Shown one piece after another: positions 8,313 through 16,730 of a stretch of DNA of 64,000 nt (the first letter of the stretch is position 1; every line of letters starts with the position of its first letter). The position numbers and the translations under genes are program-made. The notes below the pieces were generated by a model, which was not told the origin of the DNA, did no database searches, and saw nothing but the letters and a program-made list of their open reading frames with translations. The stretch lies in NCBI GenBank assembly GCA_900770345.1, contig CAAGKF010000095.1, positions 10,048 through 74,047 on the forward strand, given 5' to 3'. Source of the stretch: Lachnospiraceae bacterium. Lineage in GTDB: Bacteria; Bacillota; Clostridia; Lachnospirales; Lachnospiraceae.

Positions 8313-9060
8313 AGATCCCCCGCTCTGCCAGATATTTTTTCAGATCGCGGATCTCCAGTTCTTTATAATGGAACAGGGAGGCAGCCAGAGCGGCATCTGC
8401 TTTTCCTGCCGTCAGAGCATCATAAAAATGCTCCTTTGTTCCGGCTCCGCCGGAGGCGATGACAGGCACGGAAACGGCATCTGCCACCGCTGCTGTCAGC
8501 TCATTGTCGTAGCCTGCTTTTGTTCCGTCACAGTCCATGCTGGTGAGAAGAATCTCGCCCGCCCCCAGCCTGTCCGCCGTTTTCGCCCATTCAACAGCGT
8601 CGATTCCCACATCCAGGCGGCCTCCATGCTTGTAAATATTCCAGCCGGAACCGTCGGGACGGCGCTTTGCATCGATCGCTACCACCACACACTGGCGGCC
8701 GAATTTCTCCGCCGCATCGCTTATAAGCCTGGGATTGTCAATGGCCGAGGAATTGATGGATATCTTATCCGCACCTTCCCTCAAAAGAAGACGGAAATCT
8801 TCCACCGTCCGTATTCCGCCTCCTACCGTAAAGGGAATAAAGACCGTCTCTGCCACTCTCCGCACCATATCCACCACAGTTTTTCTGTGGTCGGAGGAGG
8901 CAGTAATATCCAGAAATACCAGCTCATCCGCGCCTGCCTTGTCGTAAGCCGCGGCGATTTCCACCGGATCTCCGGCATCCCGCAGATTTACAAAATTGAC
9001 CCCCTTTACAACACGCCCGTTATTCACATCCAGGCAGGGAATTATTCGTTTTGTAAACAT
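8299..9060 (-). CDS. hisF: Imidazole glycerol phosphate synthase cyclase subunit HisF
   Basis: 253 residues, full-length (beta/alpha)8 barrel. With HisH it converts PRFAR plus glutamine-derived ammonia into IGP and AICAR in histidine synthesis. CLDVNNGRVVKG (Asp 11) and VVAIDAKRRPDG (second catalytic Asp near 130) are in place, as are the phosphate loops TVGGGIRT and ASGGAGT. Overlaps hisH by 19 nt, so translation is probably coupled. The other his genes are not in this window. Confidence 0.97.
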   Translation of the reverse strand: MFTKRIIPCLDVNNGRVVKGVNFVNLRDAGDPVEIAAAYDKAGADELVFLDITASSDHRKTVVDMVRRVAETVFIPFTVGGGIRTVEDFRLLLREGADKISINSSAIDNPRLISDAAEKFGRQCVVVAIDAKRRPDGSGWNIYKHGGRLDVGIDAVEWAKTADRLGAGEILLTSMDCDGTKAGYDNELTAAVADAVSVPVIASGGAGTKEHFYDALTAGKADAALAASLFHYKELEIRDLKKYLAERGISVRL

Positions 9061-9710
9061 TCCGTCTCCTCCTTTTCCCCGTTTTCTTCTCCATCCGTTT
9101 CCCGCCCCAGAGCAATAAAATTCGCAAGAATCTTCAGGCCCACCTGACTGCTCTTTTCCGGATGAAACTGACAGGCAAATACATTATCCTTCTCTACTGA
9201 TGCATGAATGCAGATGCTGTAGTGAGCGGAAGCGGCCACAATGGCCTCATCCTCCGCCTTCAGATAATAGGAATGAACGAAATATACATAAGCTCCGTCT
9301 TCTATTCCCTGAAACAGCCTGGCACCGGGACGGACGGACAGGGAATTCCAGCCCATGTGCGGGATCTTAAGACCGGGACAGTCCGGAATCCGGAGAATCT
9401 TTCCCGGAAGGATGCCCAGTCCTTTAACTCCGGGGCTCTCCTCACTGCTTTCAAAGAGAAGCTGCAGCCCCAGACAAATGCCCAGGAAGGGCGTTCCCTT
9501 CTCCACAGCTTTGCGGATCACATCCGCCAGATCATACTGATGAAGCCGCGCCATAGCATCGCCGAAGGCCCCTACTCCCGGAAGGATCACATGATCTGCC
9601 TTTAAAATCGTTTCCCTGTCTCTGGTAATAACAGGCGTCTGTCCCAATGAAACCAGTGCCTTTTCCACACTGCGCAGGTTTCCCGCGTCGTAATCGATGA
9701 TTGCAATCAT
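9042..9710 (-). CDS. hisH: Imidazole glycerol phosphate synthase glutaminase subunit HisH
   Basis: 222 residues. Class I glutamine amidotransferase that feeds ammonia to HisF. Nucleophile in GICLGLQ (Cys 79), His/Glu of the triad in FHPEKS near residue 183, oxyanion-type PGVGAFGDAM at 44-53. About 15-20 residues longer than most HisH at a charged Glu-rich tail (TDGEENGEKEE), which is the part overlapping hisF. Starts MIAIIDYDAGN at 9710 with a GGAGG-like SD. Confidence 0.96.
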   Translation of the reverse strand: MIAIIDYDAGNLRSVEKALVSLGQTPVITRDRETILKADHVILPGVGAFGDAMARLHQYDLADVIRKAVEKGTPFLGICLGLQLLFESSEESPGVKGLGILPGKILRIPDCPGLKIPHMGWNSLSVRPGARLFQGIEDGAYVYFVHSYYLKAEDEAIVAASAHYSICIHASVEKDNVFACQFHPEKSSQVGLKILANFIALGRETDGEENGEKEETECLQNE

Positions 9711-9741
9711 TTTTCATCCTCCCTTGTTTTTCACTGTAAAT

Positions 9742-10419
9742 TCAGCTCCGATCTGCCCTCAGATTTTTCAGGAACAGCAGAGAATTCTCACTTACTCCCG
9801 CCGACCGTTCCCGGATCTCCTTCGGCACCTGGCTGAAGCTCTCATTGATCCTGTACAGACAGGATTTCTGATTAAAAAATACGATTTTTTCAAAGGGCCA
9901 GCGCATAACGGTAGGCGTTCTGAAATCCTCCCCCAGCTCCAGTATCAGCAGGCGCCGGTTCAGGGTAGTGGTCTGCCATTTTTTATAGGCCTCCCACCGG
10001 ATCAGATATCCTTCTTCAATATAATTCTCCGACTCTATGGTATTTCCGATCAGAGGCGCACCGCAATGAGGACAGATATCGTCAGCCACCTCGCCTTCCT
10101 CCCAGATATCCTTCGTACAGGCATCCCGGCACTGGCGCCAGTGGATATTGCCGCAGGGCGCCACCAGGCGTTCTTTCTTAAACAGCGTATCATAAACGGC
10201 GCCATCCGTCACCGTAGTCACCACAAAATAATCCTTGTCCTTTACAAGGCTGTACAGACTGTCGTAAGCCTCCTTCAGGGAACGCTGCCCGGGATCATTT
10301 AACCGGCAGCTTCTCAGCTCTTCTTTCGGGCAGTCCATGCCCCACTCACCGCCGATACCGATCAGCACCTTTTCCGCCTCTGCCAGACGTTTTAACAGCT
10401 CCGCCTGAATCTGTGACAT
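9742..10419 (-). CDS. Sir2-like protein with zinc ribbon, atypical NAD site
   Basis: 225 residues. The order of elements resembles short sirtuins: a beta-alpha opening VLIGIGGEWG near residue 18 where sirtuins have GAGIS, a middle TTVTDGAVY where sirtuins carry TQNIDG, the segment PCGNIHWRQC around residue 88, a CPHCGAPL knuckle around 118, and a late LLILELGEDF similar to the final Rossmann strand. The catalytic His position looks like GNIH. Key residues of the usual GAGxS and NID motifs are altered, so deacylase activity is doubtful. Own promoter at 10463-10491. Not recognised beyond this family resemblance. Confidence 0.6.
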   Translation of the reverse strand: MSQIQAELLKRLAEAEKVLIGIGGEWGMDCPKEELRSCRLNDPGQRSLKEAYDSLYSLVKDKDYFVVTTVTDGAVYDTLFKKERLVAPCGNIHWRQCRDACTKDIWEEGEVADDICPHCGAPLIGNTIESENYIEEGYLIRWEAYKKWQTTTLNRRLLILELGEDFRTPTVMRWPFEKIVFFNQKSCLYRINESFSQVPKEIRERSAGVSENSLLFLKNLRADRS

Positions 10420-10462
10420 TTCTCATCCATCCTTTGTCTTTTTCTGTTTCTTTTTGGAAAAC

Positions 10463-10491
10463 ATCATAACATACAGAGCCTGATTTTTCAA
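10463..10491 (-). promoter_or_regulatory. Promoter for the Sir2-like gene
   Basis: Minus strand TTGAAA, 17-nt spacer, TATGAT, 44 nt upstream of the ATG. Confidence 0.6.
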
Positions 10492-10504
10492 CGCATGAAA
10501 CAGC

Positions 10505-10533
10505 TTGATTTTCTTTTTTATCCCCCATATAAT
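10505..10533 (+). promoter_or_regulatory. Promoter for the YybS-like gene
   Basis: TTGATT (10505-10510), 17-nt spacer, TATAAT (10528-10533), about 35 nt upstream of the ATG. Confidence 0.7.
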
Positions 10534-10568
10534 GAATTCAAAAATATATGCTTATAAAGGAAACAGCC

Positions 10569-11516
10569 ATGAATCAAAAATCATTAAAAATCACAACAGG
10601 CGCAATGGTTACAGCAATTTTCGGAGTTCTGCTGCTGCTCAACCGGCAGACAGGAAATCTTTTTGAGGATCTTTTCCTGTTCCTTTATCCCATTCCCATG
10701 GTCGCCTATTCTGCCATGTACGGTGCCGGAAGCAGCATTCCGGTTCTCGCCGCTATGTCCCTTATCTCCTTCCTGTACGGAAATTTTACCACCATTTTTT
10801 ACGCGGTGACTCAGGTGCTGATCGGCCTCATTTTCGGCTGCTGCCTGTACCATAAAGCGGATATGACAAAAACTCTTTTTGCGGTCATGATCATGTCAGC
10901 TGCAGTCAGTGTTCTCAACACCATTGTTCTCGGTTTTCTGTTCGGCATTGACATCAATCAGGAGGTCGCCGAAATGCAGACCATGATGAATTCCATTTTT
11001 GAACAGGCGGGCGCCGCTGTTCCAAAGGAGCTTCTTTCTTCCGGTTATCTGAAGCAGATGCTGGTAGTCTCCATGGTATTAATGGGCGCTCTTCAGGGAT
11101 TTATCGTTTACGAGATCAGCCTGCTGATCCTGCGCCGGCTCCGTTTTCCGGTACAGAAACCCAAATCTATCTATCTGTACACTCCGCCGAAGTGGACCGG
11201 CTACCTGGCGGCTCTGTCCTTCTTCTGCTATACCGCAAAACTGATGCGGCCTTTTGAAAATGAACTGCTTCAGAATACGGTCCTAACTGTTGGGATCCTG
11301 GGGTACATCTATCTGATCTGCTTCGGTTTTATCGCGATCATGCTCACTCTGAAGATTCATTTTCCAAAAATAGGATTTCTCGGGGTCATCCTGTGTCTGC
11401 TGGGAGTATTTATCTTCCCAATTGTAGAAATGGCGGCAGGTTTTGTCTATATTGTAAGCCAGCTTCACCAGCGTCTGATCGAGCAGTATACCACGCATTC
11501 CGGACATTTCCAATAA
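10569..11516 (+). CDS. YybS-like (DUF2232) membrane protein
   Basis: 315 residues with about eight hydrophobic helices. The N-terminal pattern (TTGAMVTAIFGVLLLLNRQTG ... LYPIPMVAYSAMYG) is that of DUF2232/YybS, an uncharacterised Firmicutes membrane family resembling ECF-type S components. Start at 10569 (MNQKSLKI) because AAAGGAAA lies 6-10 nt upstream; an in-frame ATG at 10548 has no SD. Monocistronic. Function unknown. Confidence 0.75.
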   Translation: MNQKSLKITTGAMVTAIFGVLLLLNRQTGNLFEDLFLFLYPIPMVAYSAMYGAGSSIPVLAAMSLISFLYGNFTTIFYAVTQVLIGLIFGCCLYHKADMTKTLFAVMIMSAAVSVLNTIVLGFLFGIDINQEVAEMQTMMNSIFEQAGAAVPKELLSSGYLKQMLVVSMVLMGALQGFIVYEISLLILRRLRFPVQKPKSIYLYTPPKWTGYLAALSFFCYTAKLMRPFENELLQNTVLTVGILGYIYLICFGFIAIMLTLKIHFPKIGFLGVILCLLGVFIFPIVEMAAGFVYIVSQLHQRLIEQYTTHSGHFQ

Positions 11517-11629
11517 AACGCACCAAAAATTTAAACAAAACCAGTGACTTTTTTGTGATTTTCTGTTAATATATAAGCAGTTAGTTTTTTGACTACTATA
11601 CACTTTCTATGTTAAGGAGGAAACAACTT

Positions 11630-12730
11630 ATGCCAATGCAGATGGGATGGCGCTGGTATGGTGAAGGCAACGATCCAGTCACCTTAGCTGACATTAAGCA
11701 GATTCCGGGCGTAACAAGCATCGTCTGGGCACTTCACAACAAGATGCCTGGTGAAATCTGGGAGATCGATGAGATCGCCGAGGTTCAGAAGCAGCTGGAG
11801 CCCTACGGCTTCAATATGGATGTGGTAGAATCTGTTAATGTTCATGATGATATCAAGATCGGTCTTCCCACAAGAGACCAGTATATCGAAAATTACAAAC
11901 AGACAATCCGCAACCTTGCCAAATTTGGCGTGAAGGTTATCTGCTACAACTTCATGCCGGTATTTGACTGGACAAGAACGGATCTGTTCCATCCGGTAGG
12001 AGATGGTTCAAGTGCACTGTTCTACCAGAGAGATATGATCAAGGACGATTATCGTTCCATGGCAGATTATATCCTGAACTTCACCGAAAAGTATAATATG
12101 ACCTTCCCAGGCTGGGAGCCGGAGCGTATGGCAAAGCTGGACGAGCTGTTCCAGGCCTATAAGCCCGTTACCAAAGAAAAGCTGTGGGAGAATCTGAAAT
12201 ACTTCCTGGAGGCTATTATGCCTACATGTCACGAGTGCGATATCAAGATGGCTATCCATCAGGACGATCCGCCGTGGGATATCTTCGGACTTCCCCGTCT
12301 GCTGATCAGTGCAGAGGCTATCGACAAATTCCTGGATATGGTTGACGATCCGTACAACTGCCTGACCCTTTGCTCCGGTTCTCTGAACGCAAATCCGGAG
12401 AACAATGTTGCAGCTATCGTTCGCAAGCACTGTGACCGTATTGCATTTGCACATATCCGCAACATCCACCACTTCCCGAACGGCGACTTCACCGAGGCTG
12501 CTCACCGTGACTGCTGCGGTGAAACCGGAATCATCGATATCCTTCGCGCATATCATGACTGCGGATACGAAGGCTACATCCGTCCTGACCACGGCCGTCA
12601 GCTGTGGGAGGAAGGTCCCGGTACCTGCCGTCCCGGCTATGGCAAGTATGACCGTGCACTGGGCATTCAGTATATGCTGGGTGTATGGGATCTGCTGGAC
12701 AAGCTGGATGAGGAAAAGAAAAATAAATAG
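11630..12730 (+). CDS. uxuA: Mannonate dehydratase UxuA
   Basis: 366 residues, family-typical. Dehydrates D-mannonate to 2-keto-3-deoxygluconate in glucuronate breakdown. TIM-barrel signatures include MGWRWYGEGNDPVTL at the N-terminus, VICYNFMPVFDW near 105, MAIHQDDPPWDIFGLPR near 205, FAHIRNIHHFPNGDF and RPDHGRQLW. Start at 11630, where AAGGAGG is 9 nt upstream; the in-frame ATG at 11609 overlaps that SD. No uxaC, uxuB, kdgK or kdgA neighbours, so it stands alone, followed by a terminator. Confidence 0.95.
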   Translation: MPMQMGWRWYGEGNDPVTLADIKQIPGVTSIVWALHNKMPGEIWEIDEIAEVQKQLEPYGFNMDVVESVNVHDDIKIGLPTRDQYIENYKQTIRNLAKFGVKVICYNFMPVFDWTRTDLFHPVGDGSSALFYQRDMIKDDYRSMADYILNFTEKYNMTFPGWEPERMAKLDELFQAYKPVTKEKLWENLKYFLEAIMPTCHECDIKMAIHQDDPPWDIFGLPRLLISAEAIDKFLDMVDDPYNCLTLCSGSLNANPENNVAAIVRKHCDRIAFAHIRNIHHFPNGDFTEAAHRDCCGETGIIDILRAYHDCGYEGYIRPDHGRQLWEEGPGTCRPGYGKYDRALGIQYMLGVWDLLDKLDEEKKNK

Positions 12731-12754
12731 TGTGCGTCTGAAATGCGCACCCTG

Positions 12755-12795
12755 AAAAAGGAGGCAGAGTCGGCAAACGGCTCTGCCCCTTTTAT
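12755..12795 (+). terminator. Intrinsic terminator after uxuA
   Basis: AAAAGG-A-GGCAGAG pairs with CTCTGCC-CCTTTT around a 11-nt loop; T-tract at the end. It lies just before the SD of the next gene. Confidence 0.8.
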
Positions 12796-12820
12796 ATGAA
12801 CAATGAAAGGTGATAATTTT

Positions 12821-14563
12821 ATGAAATCCTCCCAGGAACTGCGGCGTCTTCTGGAATCCATCGATCACAGAAGCTACCCTGCCTACAAATCTGCTCAGGG
12901 CTCCTATGACTGCTCTGATTACGTGCTTTCCATCGACCACGTACAGGGAGATCCCTTTGCTTCCCCCTCCAAGGTAAGCGTATTTATCTCCCACGCCAAA
13001 GCCGGATATCCCCCTTCTCTTTTTGATACAGATTATAAAAAACGGGCGCTGGAGGATTATCTTGTGCGCTGTTTTTACCAGGAGATCGCACGGTTCAATT
13101 TTAAAGCCAAGGGTTCCGGAAAAAGCGGTCTGATCGCTATCAGTCATCCCGGTCCCGAGATCTTAAGCCGTACCGCCTGTGACTGTTCTCTCAAGGGCAT
13201 AACCGTCCGCTTTGAGGTCGGTTTTCCGGCCAACGGAAGGACCATCAATTCCGGAGAGCTGATCAGGATCCTTTTTGATTTTCTGCCGCGCTGCATCCGT
13301 CAGGTCTTTTTTTACAGAAGCCGGCCTGCAGAGGAAGTAAAGGCCGTGGCTGATCTGGCGGAGGATCAGTATTTTATCCGTCAGGAATTAAAGCGCCTGG
13401 GACTGGTATCCTTCATATCCGACGGAGCGGTTCTGCCCAGAGAAAGCGGTATTTCCAGCCGTCCCATGAAGGGAAGCGTACCATTTTCGTCCCCTGATTC
13501 CCTGCGTATACGCCTGAAACTTCCCCACCGCGGAAGTCTTACGGGAATGGGAATCAAAAAGGGAATTACGCTGATCGTGGGCGGCGGCTACCACGGAAAA
13601 TCCACCCTGCTGAAGGCTCTGGAAACCGGTGTTTATGACCACATTGCCGGTGACGGACGGGAATATGTAATTACCGATGAAACCGCTTTAAAGCTCCGTG
13701 CGGAGGACGGCCGCAGCGTACGCAACACGGATATTTCCATGTTCATCAATGATCTGCCCAACAAAAAGGATACCTGCTGCTTTTCCACAGAGGATGCCAG
13801 CGGAAGCACCTCCCAGGCAGCAGCGGTGATTGAAGGGATCGAGGCAGGAGCCGGCGCTTTTCTCATTGACGAGGATACCTCCGCCACCAATTTTATGGTC
13901 CGGGATGACCTGATGCAGAAGATCATCAGCCGCAGCAAGGAGCCCATCACTCCTTTCATCGAGCGCGCCAGGGATCTGTACGAAAAAGCCGGGATCTCCA
14001 CCGTCATGGTTGCAGGAAGCTCCGGCGCTTACTTCTATATTGCCGACACGATCATCCAGATGGACTGCTATGTTCCCCTCGATATCACAGAAACCACCAA
14101 AGACTTCTGCAGTCATTACAGCGCAGAGCCCATTGTTTCCGCCCCGGATTTCCGGCTTCCGAAGACAGGCAGAAGACTCTTTTCTGTCAGATCAGAACGG
14201 CCGGTCACTGCTAAGACAGCCGCGGCACCGTCTGGCGAAGGGCGCAGCCGCCGGGATGACCGCATCAAGGTCAAAGTATACGGCAAAGACTCGCTCCAGA
14301 TCGGAAAGGAACCGGTAGATCTGCGCTTCGTGGAACAGCTCATCGACTGCGAACAGACCAACGCTCTCGCGCAGATGCTGCGCTACTGTGTGGAGCATCA
14401 GCTTCTGGAACGTTTCACTGTTTCAGAAACGGTGTCTCTCCTCTTAAAAGAGATCGGAAAAGGCGGTCTCACGGCCATCAGTGATTCCTCCTGCGCTGCC
14501 ATGGGACTCTGCATGCCCAGAGTACAGGAGATCTACGCCTGTCTGAACCGCTACCGGGGATAA
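12821..14563 (+). CDS. ABC-class ATPase (ABC_ATPase, PF09818 type)
   Basis: 580 residues, soluble, no membrane segments. This is the 'predicted ATPase of the ABC class' family. An N-terminal domain (about 1-240) with ISHPGPEIL precedes the P-loop VGGGYHGKST (about 251-260); a signature-like SGSTSQAAAV lies near 327 and the Walker B-like AFLIDEDTSATNFM near 346. A distinctive ARDLYEKAGISTVMVAGSSGAY follows. Start at 12821, with AAAGGTG SD; an in-frame ATG at 12803 precedes that SD. A stand-alone gene bounded by terminators. Cellular role is unknown. Confidence 0.85.
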   Translation: MKSSQELRRLLESIDHRSYPAYKSAQGSYDCSDYVLSIDHVQGDPFASPSKVSVFISHAKAGYPPSLFDTDYKKRALEDYLVRCFYQEIARFNFKAKGSGKSGLIAISHPGPEILSRTACDCSLKGITVRFEVGFPANGRTINSGELIRILFDFLPRCIRQVFFYRSRPAEEVKAVADLAEDQYFIRQELKRLGLVSFISDGAVLPRESGISSRPMKGSVPFSSPDSLRIRLKLPHRGSLTGMGIKKGITLIVGGGYHGKSTLLKALETGVYDHIAGDGREYVITDETALKLRAEDGRSVRNTDISMFINDLPNKKDTCCFSTEDASGSTSQAAAVIEGIEAGAGAFLIDEDTSATNFMVRDDLMQKIISRSKEPITPFIERARDLYEKAGISTVMVAGSSGAYFYIADTIIQMDCYVPLDITETTKDFCSHYSAEPIVSAPDFRLPKTGRRLFSVRSERPVTAKTAAAPSGEGRSRRDDRIKVKVYGKDSLQIGKEPVDLRFVEQLIDCEQTNALAQMLRYCVEHQLLERFTVSETVSLLLKEIGKGGLTAISDSSCAAMGLCMPRVQEIYACLNRYRG

Positions 14564-14570
14564 CAAAGAT

Positions 14571-14638
14571 AAAAGCTCCGGCACGGAAAAAGGATCTGTG
14601 CCGGAGCTTTCTGTTTGACGCCGGTTCAGACCGGCTTT
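14571..14638 (+). terminator. Terminator pair after the ABC-class ATPase
   Basis: First hairpin: AAAGCTCCGGCAC (14572-14584) with GTGCCGGAGCTTT (14598-14610). A second small hairpin, GCCGGT-TCAG-ACCGGC (14620-14635) followed by TTTT, backs it up. The first may also act on the minus strand for the converging reductase gene. Confidence 0.8.
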
Positions 14639-14672
14639 TCATTTATGTACGTTAATTCTGTCCTTTTTAATT

Positions 14673-15695
14673 TTAATATTCCTTTCCCGCCAGGATCTCC
14701 TCATAGTCCCTCAGGTTCTTCTCCAGAAGGGTCGGCGTATCCAGACCGTAAGGACACTTTGTCCTGCATCGTCCGCAGTGAAGACATTCCTTGATGCGCA
14801 TCATTTTTTCCTGCATTTCCGGCGTCAGCTGGGCTGCGGAAGGCGCCCTGCGGATCATCAGGGACATTCTCGCGCAGTTATTGATCTCAATTCCTGCCGG
14901 ACAGGGCATACAATAGCCGCAGCCACGGCAGAACTCGCCCTGAAGCTCTGCTCTGTCATGCTCGATCAGCGCCCTGATCTCTTCTGTCATTTCCGGCGGA
15001 TTCTTTACAAAAGCAAGGAACTCATCCAGCTCCCTCTCTCTCTGCACGCCCCAGATAGGAAGCACATTTTCATACTGTGCCTGGAAAGCATAAGCTGCCT
15101 TTGAATTGGTGATCAGGCCGCCGGATAACGCCTTCATGGCGATAAAGCCCATATCGGCTGCTCTGCACTTTTCCACCAGCTCCAGATCCTTCTCCGTCGC
15201 CAGATAACAGAAAGGGAACTGGAGAGTCTCGTAAAGACCGGATTCGATGGCTTCGTGAGCAACCGCCAGGCGGTGATTGGTAATTCCGATGTGACGGATC
15301 TTGCCCTGCGCCTTTGCCTCCAGCATCGCCTCATAAAGACCGCTGCCGTCTCCCGGCTTCGGACAGACGGCAGGATTGTGGAACTGATAAATATCCACAT
15401 GATCAGTTCTCATATTCTCCAGAGATTCCTCCAGTTCCTTCCAGAACACATCCGCCGTTTTCGCCGCAGTCTTAGTGGCAATATATACCTTGTCACGTAT
15501 GCCCTCCAGGGCTGCTCCCAGCTTTTTCTCACTGTCCGTGTAAGCATGAGCCGTATCAAAAAATGTGATCCCGCCCTCATAAGCCTTTCGGATCAGATGC
15601 GCCGCATCCTCCAGCGGAATCCGCTGGATGGGGAGCGCGCCGAATCCGTTTTTATTCACTTTAATTCCTGTTTTTCCCAGCATGACTTCTGCCAT
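14673..15695 (-). CDS. Aldo/keto reductase with C-terminal 4Fe-4S domain
   Basis: 340 residues. Residues of about 1-265 are an AKR barrel with the usual catalytic set (FFDTAHAYTDSEKKLG with Asp and Tyr, IATKT with Lys, YQFHNP with His). The tail carries two cysteine clusters, CRGCGYCMPCP and CLHCGRCRTKCP, typical of 8Fe ferredoxin-like modules in anaerobe AKRs. It follows rhaD by 171 nt on the same strand, so it may reduce an aldehyde or ketose of the rhamnose branch, but the substrate is not shown by sequence. Confidence 0.88.
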   Translation of the reverse strand: MAEVMLGKTGIKVNKNGFGALPIQRIPLEDAAHLIRKAYEGGITFFDTAHAYTDSEKKLGAALEGIRDKVYIATKTAAKTADVFWKELEESLENMRTDHVDIYQFHNPAVCPKPGDGSGLYEAMLEAKAQGKIRHIGITNHRLAVAHEAIESGLYETLQFPFCYLATEKDLELVEKCRAADMGFIAMKALSGGLITNSKAAYAFQAQYENVLPIWGVQRERELDEFLAFVKNPPEMTEEIRALIEHDRAELQGEFCRGCGYCMPCPAGIEINNCARMSLMIRRAPSAAQLTPEMQEKMMRIKECLHCGRCRTKCPYGLDTPTLLEKNLRDYEEILAGKEY

Positions 15696-15866
15696 AACCT
15701 GTGTACCTCCGACTTTTTTGCAGCAGCTTTGAACTTCTGCATTTTCCTACCTGCTATTCTAACATAAAAACATAAGGTTGTACACAGGCTCCATCCGGCT
15801 TTCAGTGCTTTTACCTGTCCCTTTCTGTCTATCCTGAAACACCCTTTGCAGGCTGCTTTTCAAATA

Positions 15867-16694
15867 TTACTTTTCGTACAGGAACTTCTCAGGCAGAGTC
15901 ACCTTAAAATCAACAGCCAGATCTCTGAAATTCTGCGGCGTAATAGTCTGAAGCTTGTCAGGGCGGATGCTTAGTACCTTTACAAGGATCTCGGCAGACT
16001 TCTCGATGGTATGCATCAGGCCGAAGGTCAGGTCAAAATCCTCGCCGGCGCAGAACAGTCCGTGATGCGCCCAGACAGCCGCGTCATACTGCTCCATCAG
16101 CCTGCTGGTAGCTACGGCAATATCACGGCCGCCGGGCACCATCCAGCCTACAACACCGATACCGGAGGGGAATACAACAGGGCATTCTGTTGCCATCTCC
16201 CACAGCTCTCTTGTAAATACCTCATCTGTCAGAGGAAGCACAAAGGTAAGAGCGATCACATTGGCCGGATGCGCATGATAGATCACACGGTATCTGCCAT
16301 CTGTAGCCAGCATCTTCACTTCGTGGTTCATCAGATGGGTTGGCAGCTCGCTGGTAGGACGTCCGCCGTTCTTTAAGCCCCAGCAGATGCGGTAATTCTC
16401 ACCCTTTTCATCTACCTCAATAATGCAGGCATTGGCCTCCGGATCCAGGATCATATTGCGCATGAACTTTCCGCTTCCTGATACCATAAAGAACTCTCCG
16501 GCCAGCTTCGGCACATCGGTGCCGATAGGCTGCCATGGCTTGTCAAAGGAAAGGTCCTCTTTCACACTTTCTACTTCCTCCGCCTTCATGCGATAGCTTA
16601 AATTTCCGCCGTTGCGCTCATGCCAGTTCTGTTTAAATCCATCATCACATACACGTACAAACCCCTGTGCAAACGCTGCTTCCATTACTTTCAT
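15867..16694 (-). CDS. rhaD: L-rhamnulose-1-phosphate aldolase
   Basis: 275 residues, matching E. coli RhaD. Class II, zinc-dependent; cleaves rhamnulose 1-phosphate to DHAP and L-lactaldehyde. Zinc ligands are visible in IYHAHPAN (His 140, His 142) and AHHGLF (His near 211); the phosphate loop NGGNLSYR is at 28-35. Last gene of rhaB-rhaM-rhaA-rhaD, 36 nt after rhaA. Confidence 0.97.
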   Translation of the reverse strand: MKVMEAAFAQGFVRVCDDGFKQNWHERNGGNLSYRMKAEEVESVKEDLSFDKPWQPIGTDVPKLAGEFFMVSGSGKFMRNMILDPEANACIIEVDEKGENYRICWGLKNGGRPTSELPTHLMNHEVKMLATDGRYRVIYHAHPANVIALTFVLPLTDEVFTRELWEMATECPVVFPSGIGVVGWMVPGGRDIAVATSRLMEQYDAAVWAHHGLFCAGEDFDLTFGLMHTIEKSAEILVKVLSIRPDKLQTITPQNFRDLAVDFKVTLPEKFLYEK

Positions 16695-16730
16695 TTTCTT
16701 ATCCTCACTTCTATTTACTTAATATTGATA

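Noticed and set aside
12008..13147. Long antisense ORF (379 codons, minus strand) across uxuA and the start of the ABC-class ATPase
   Set aside because: No SD, composition of a mirror frame, and both plus-strand genes have strong family signatures and their own SDs.
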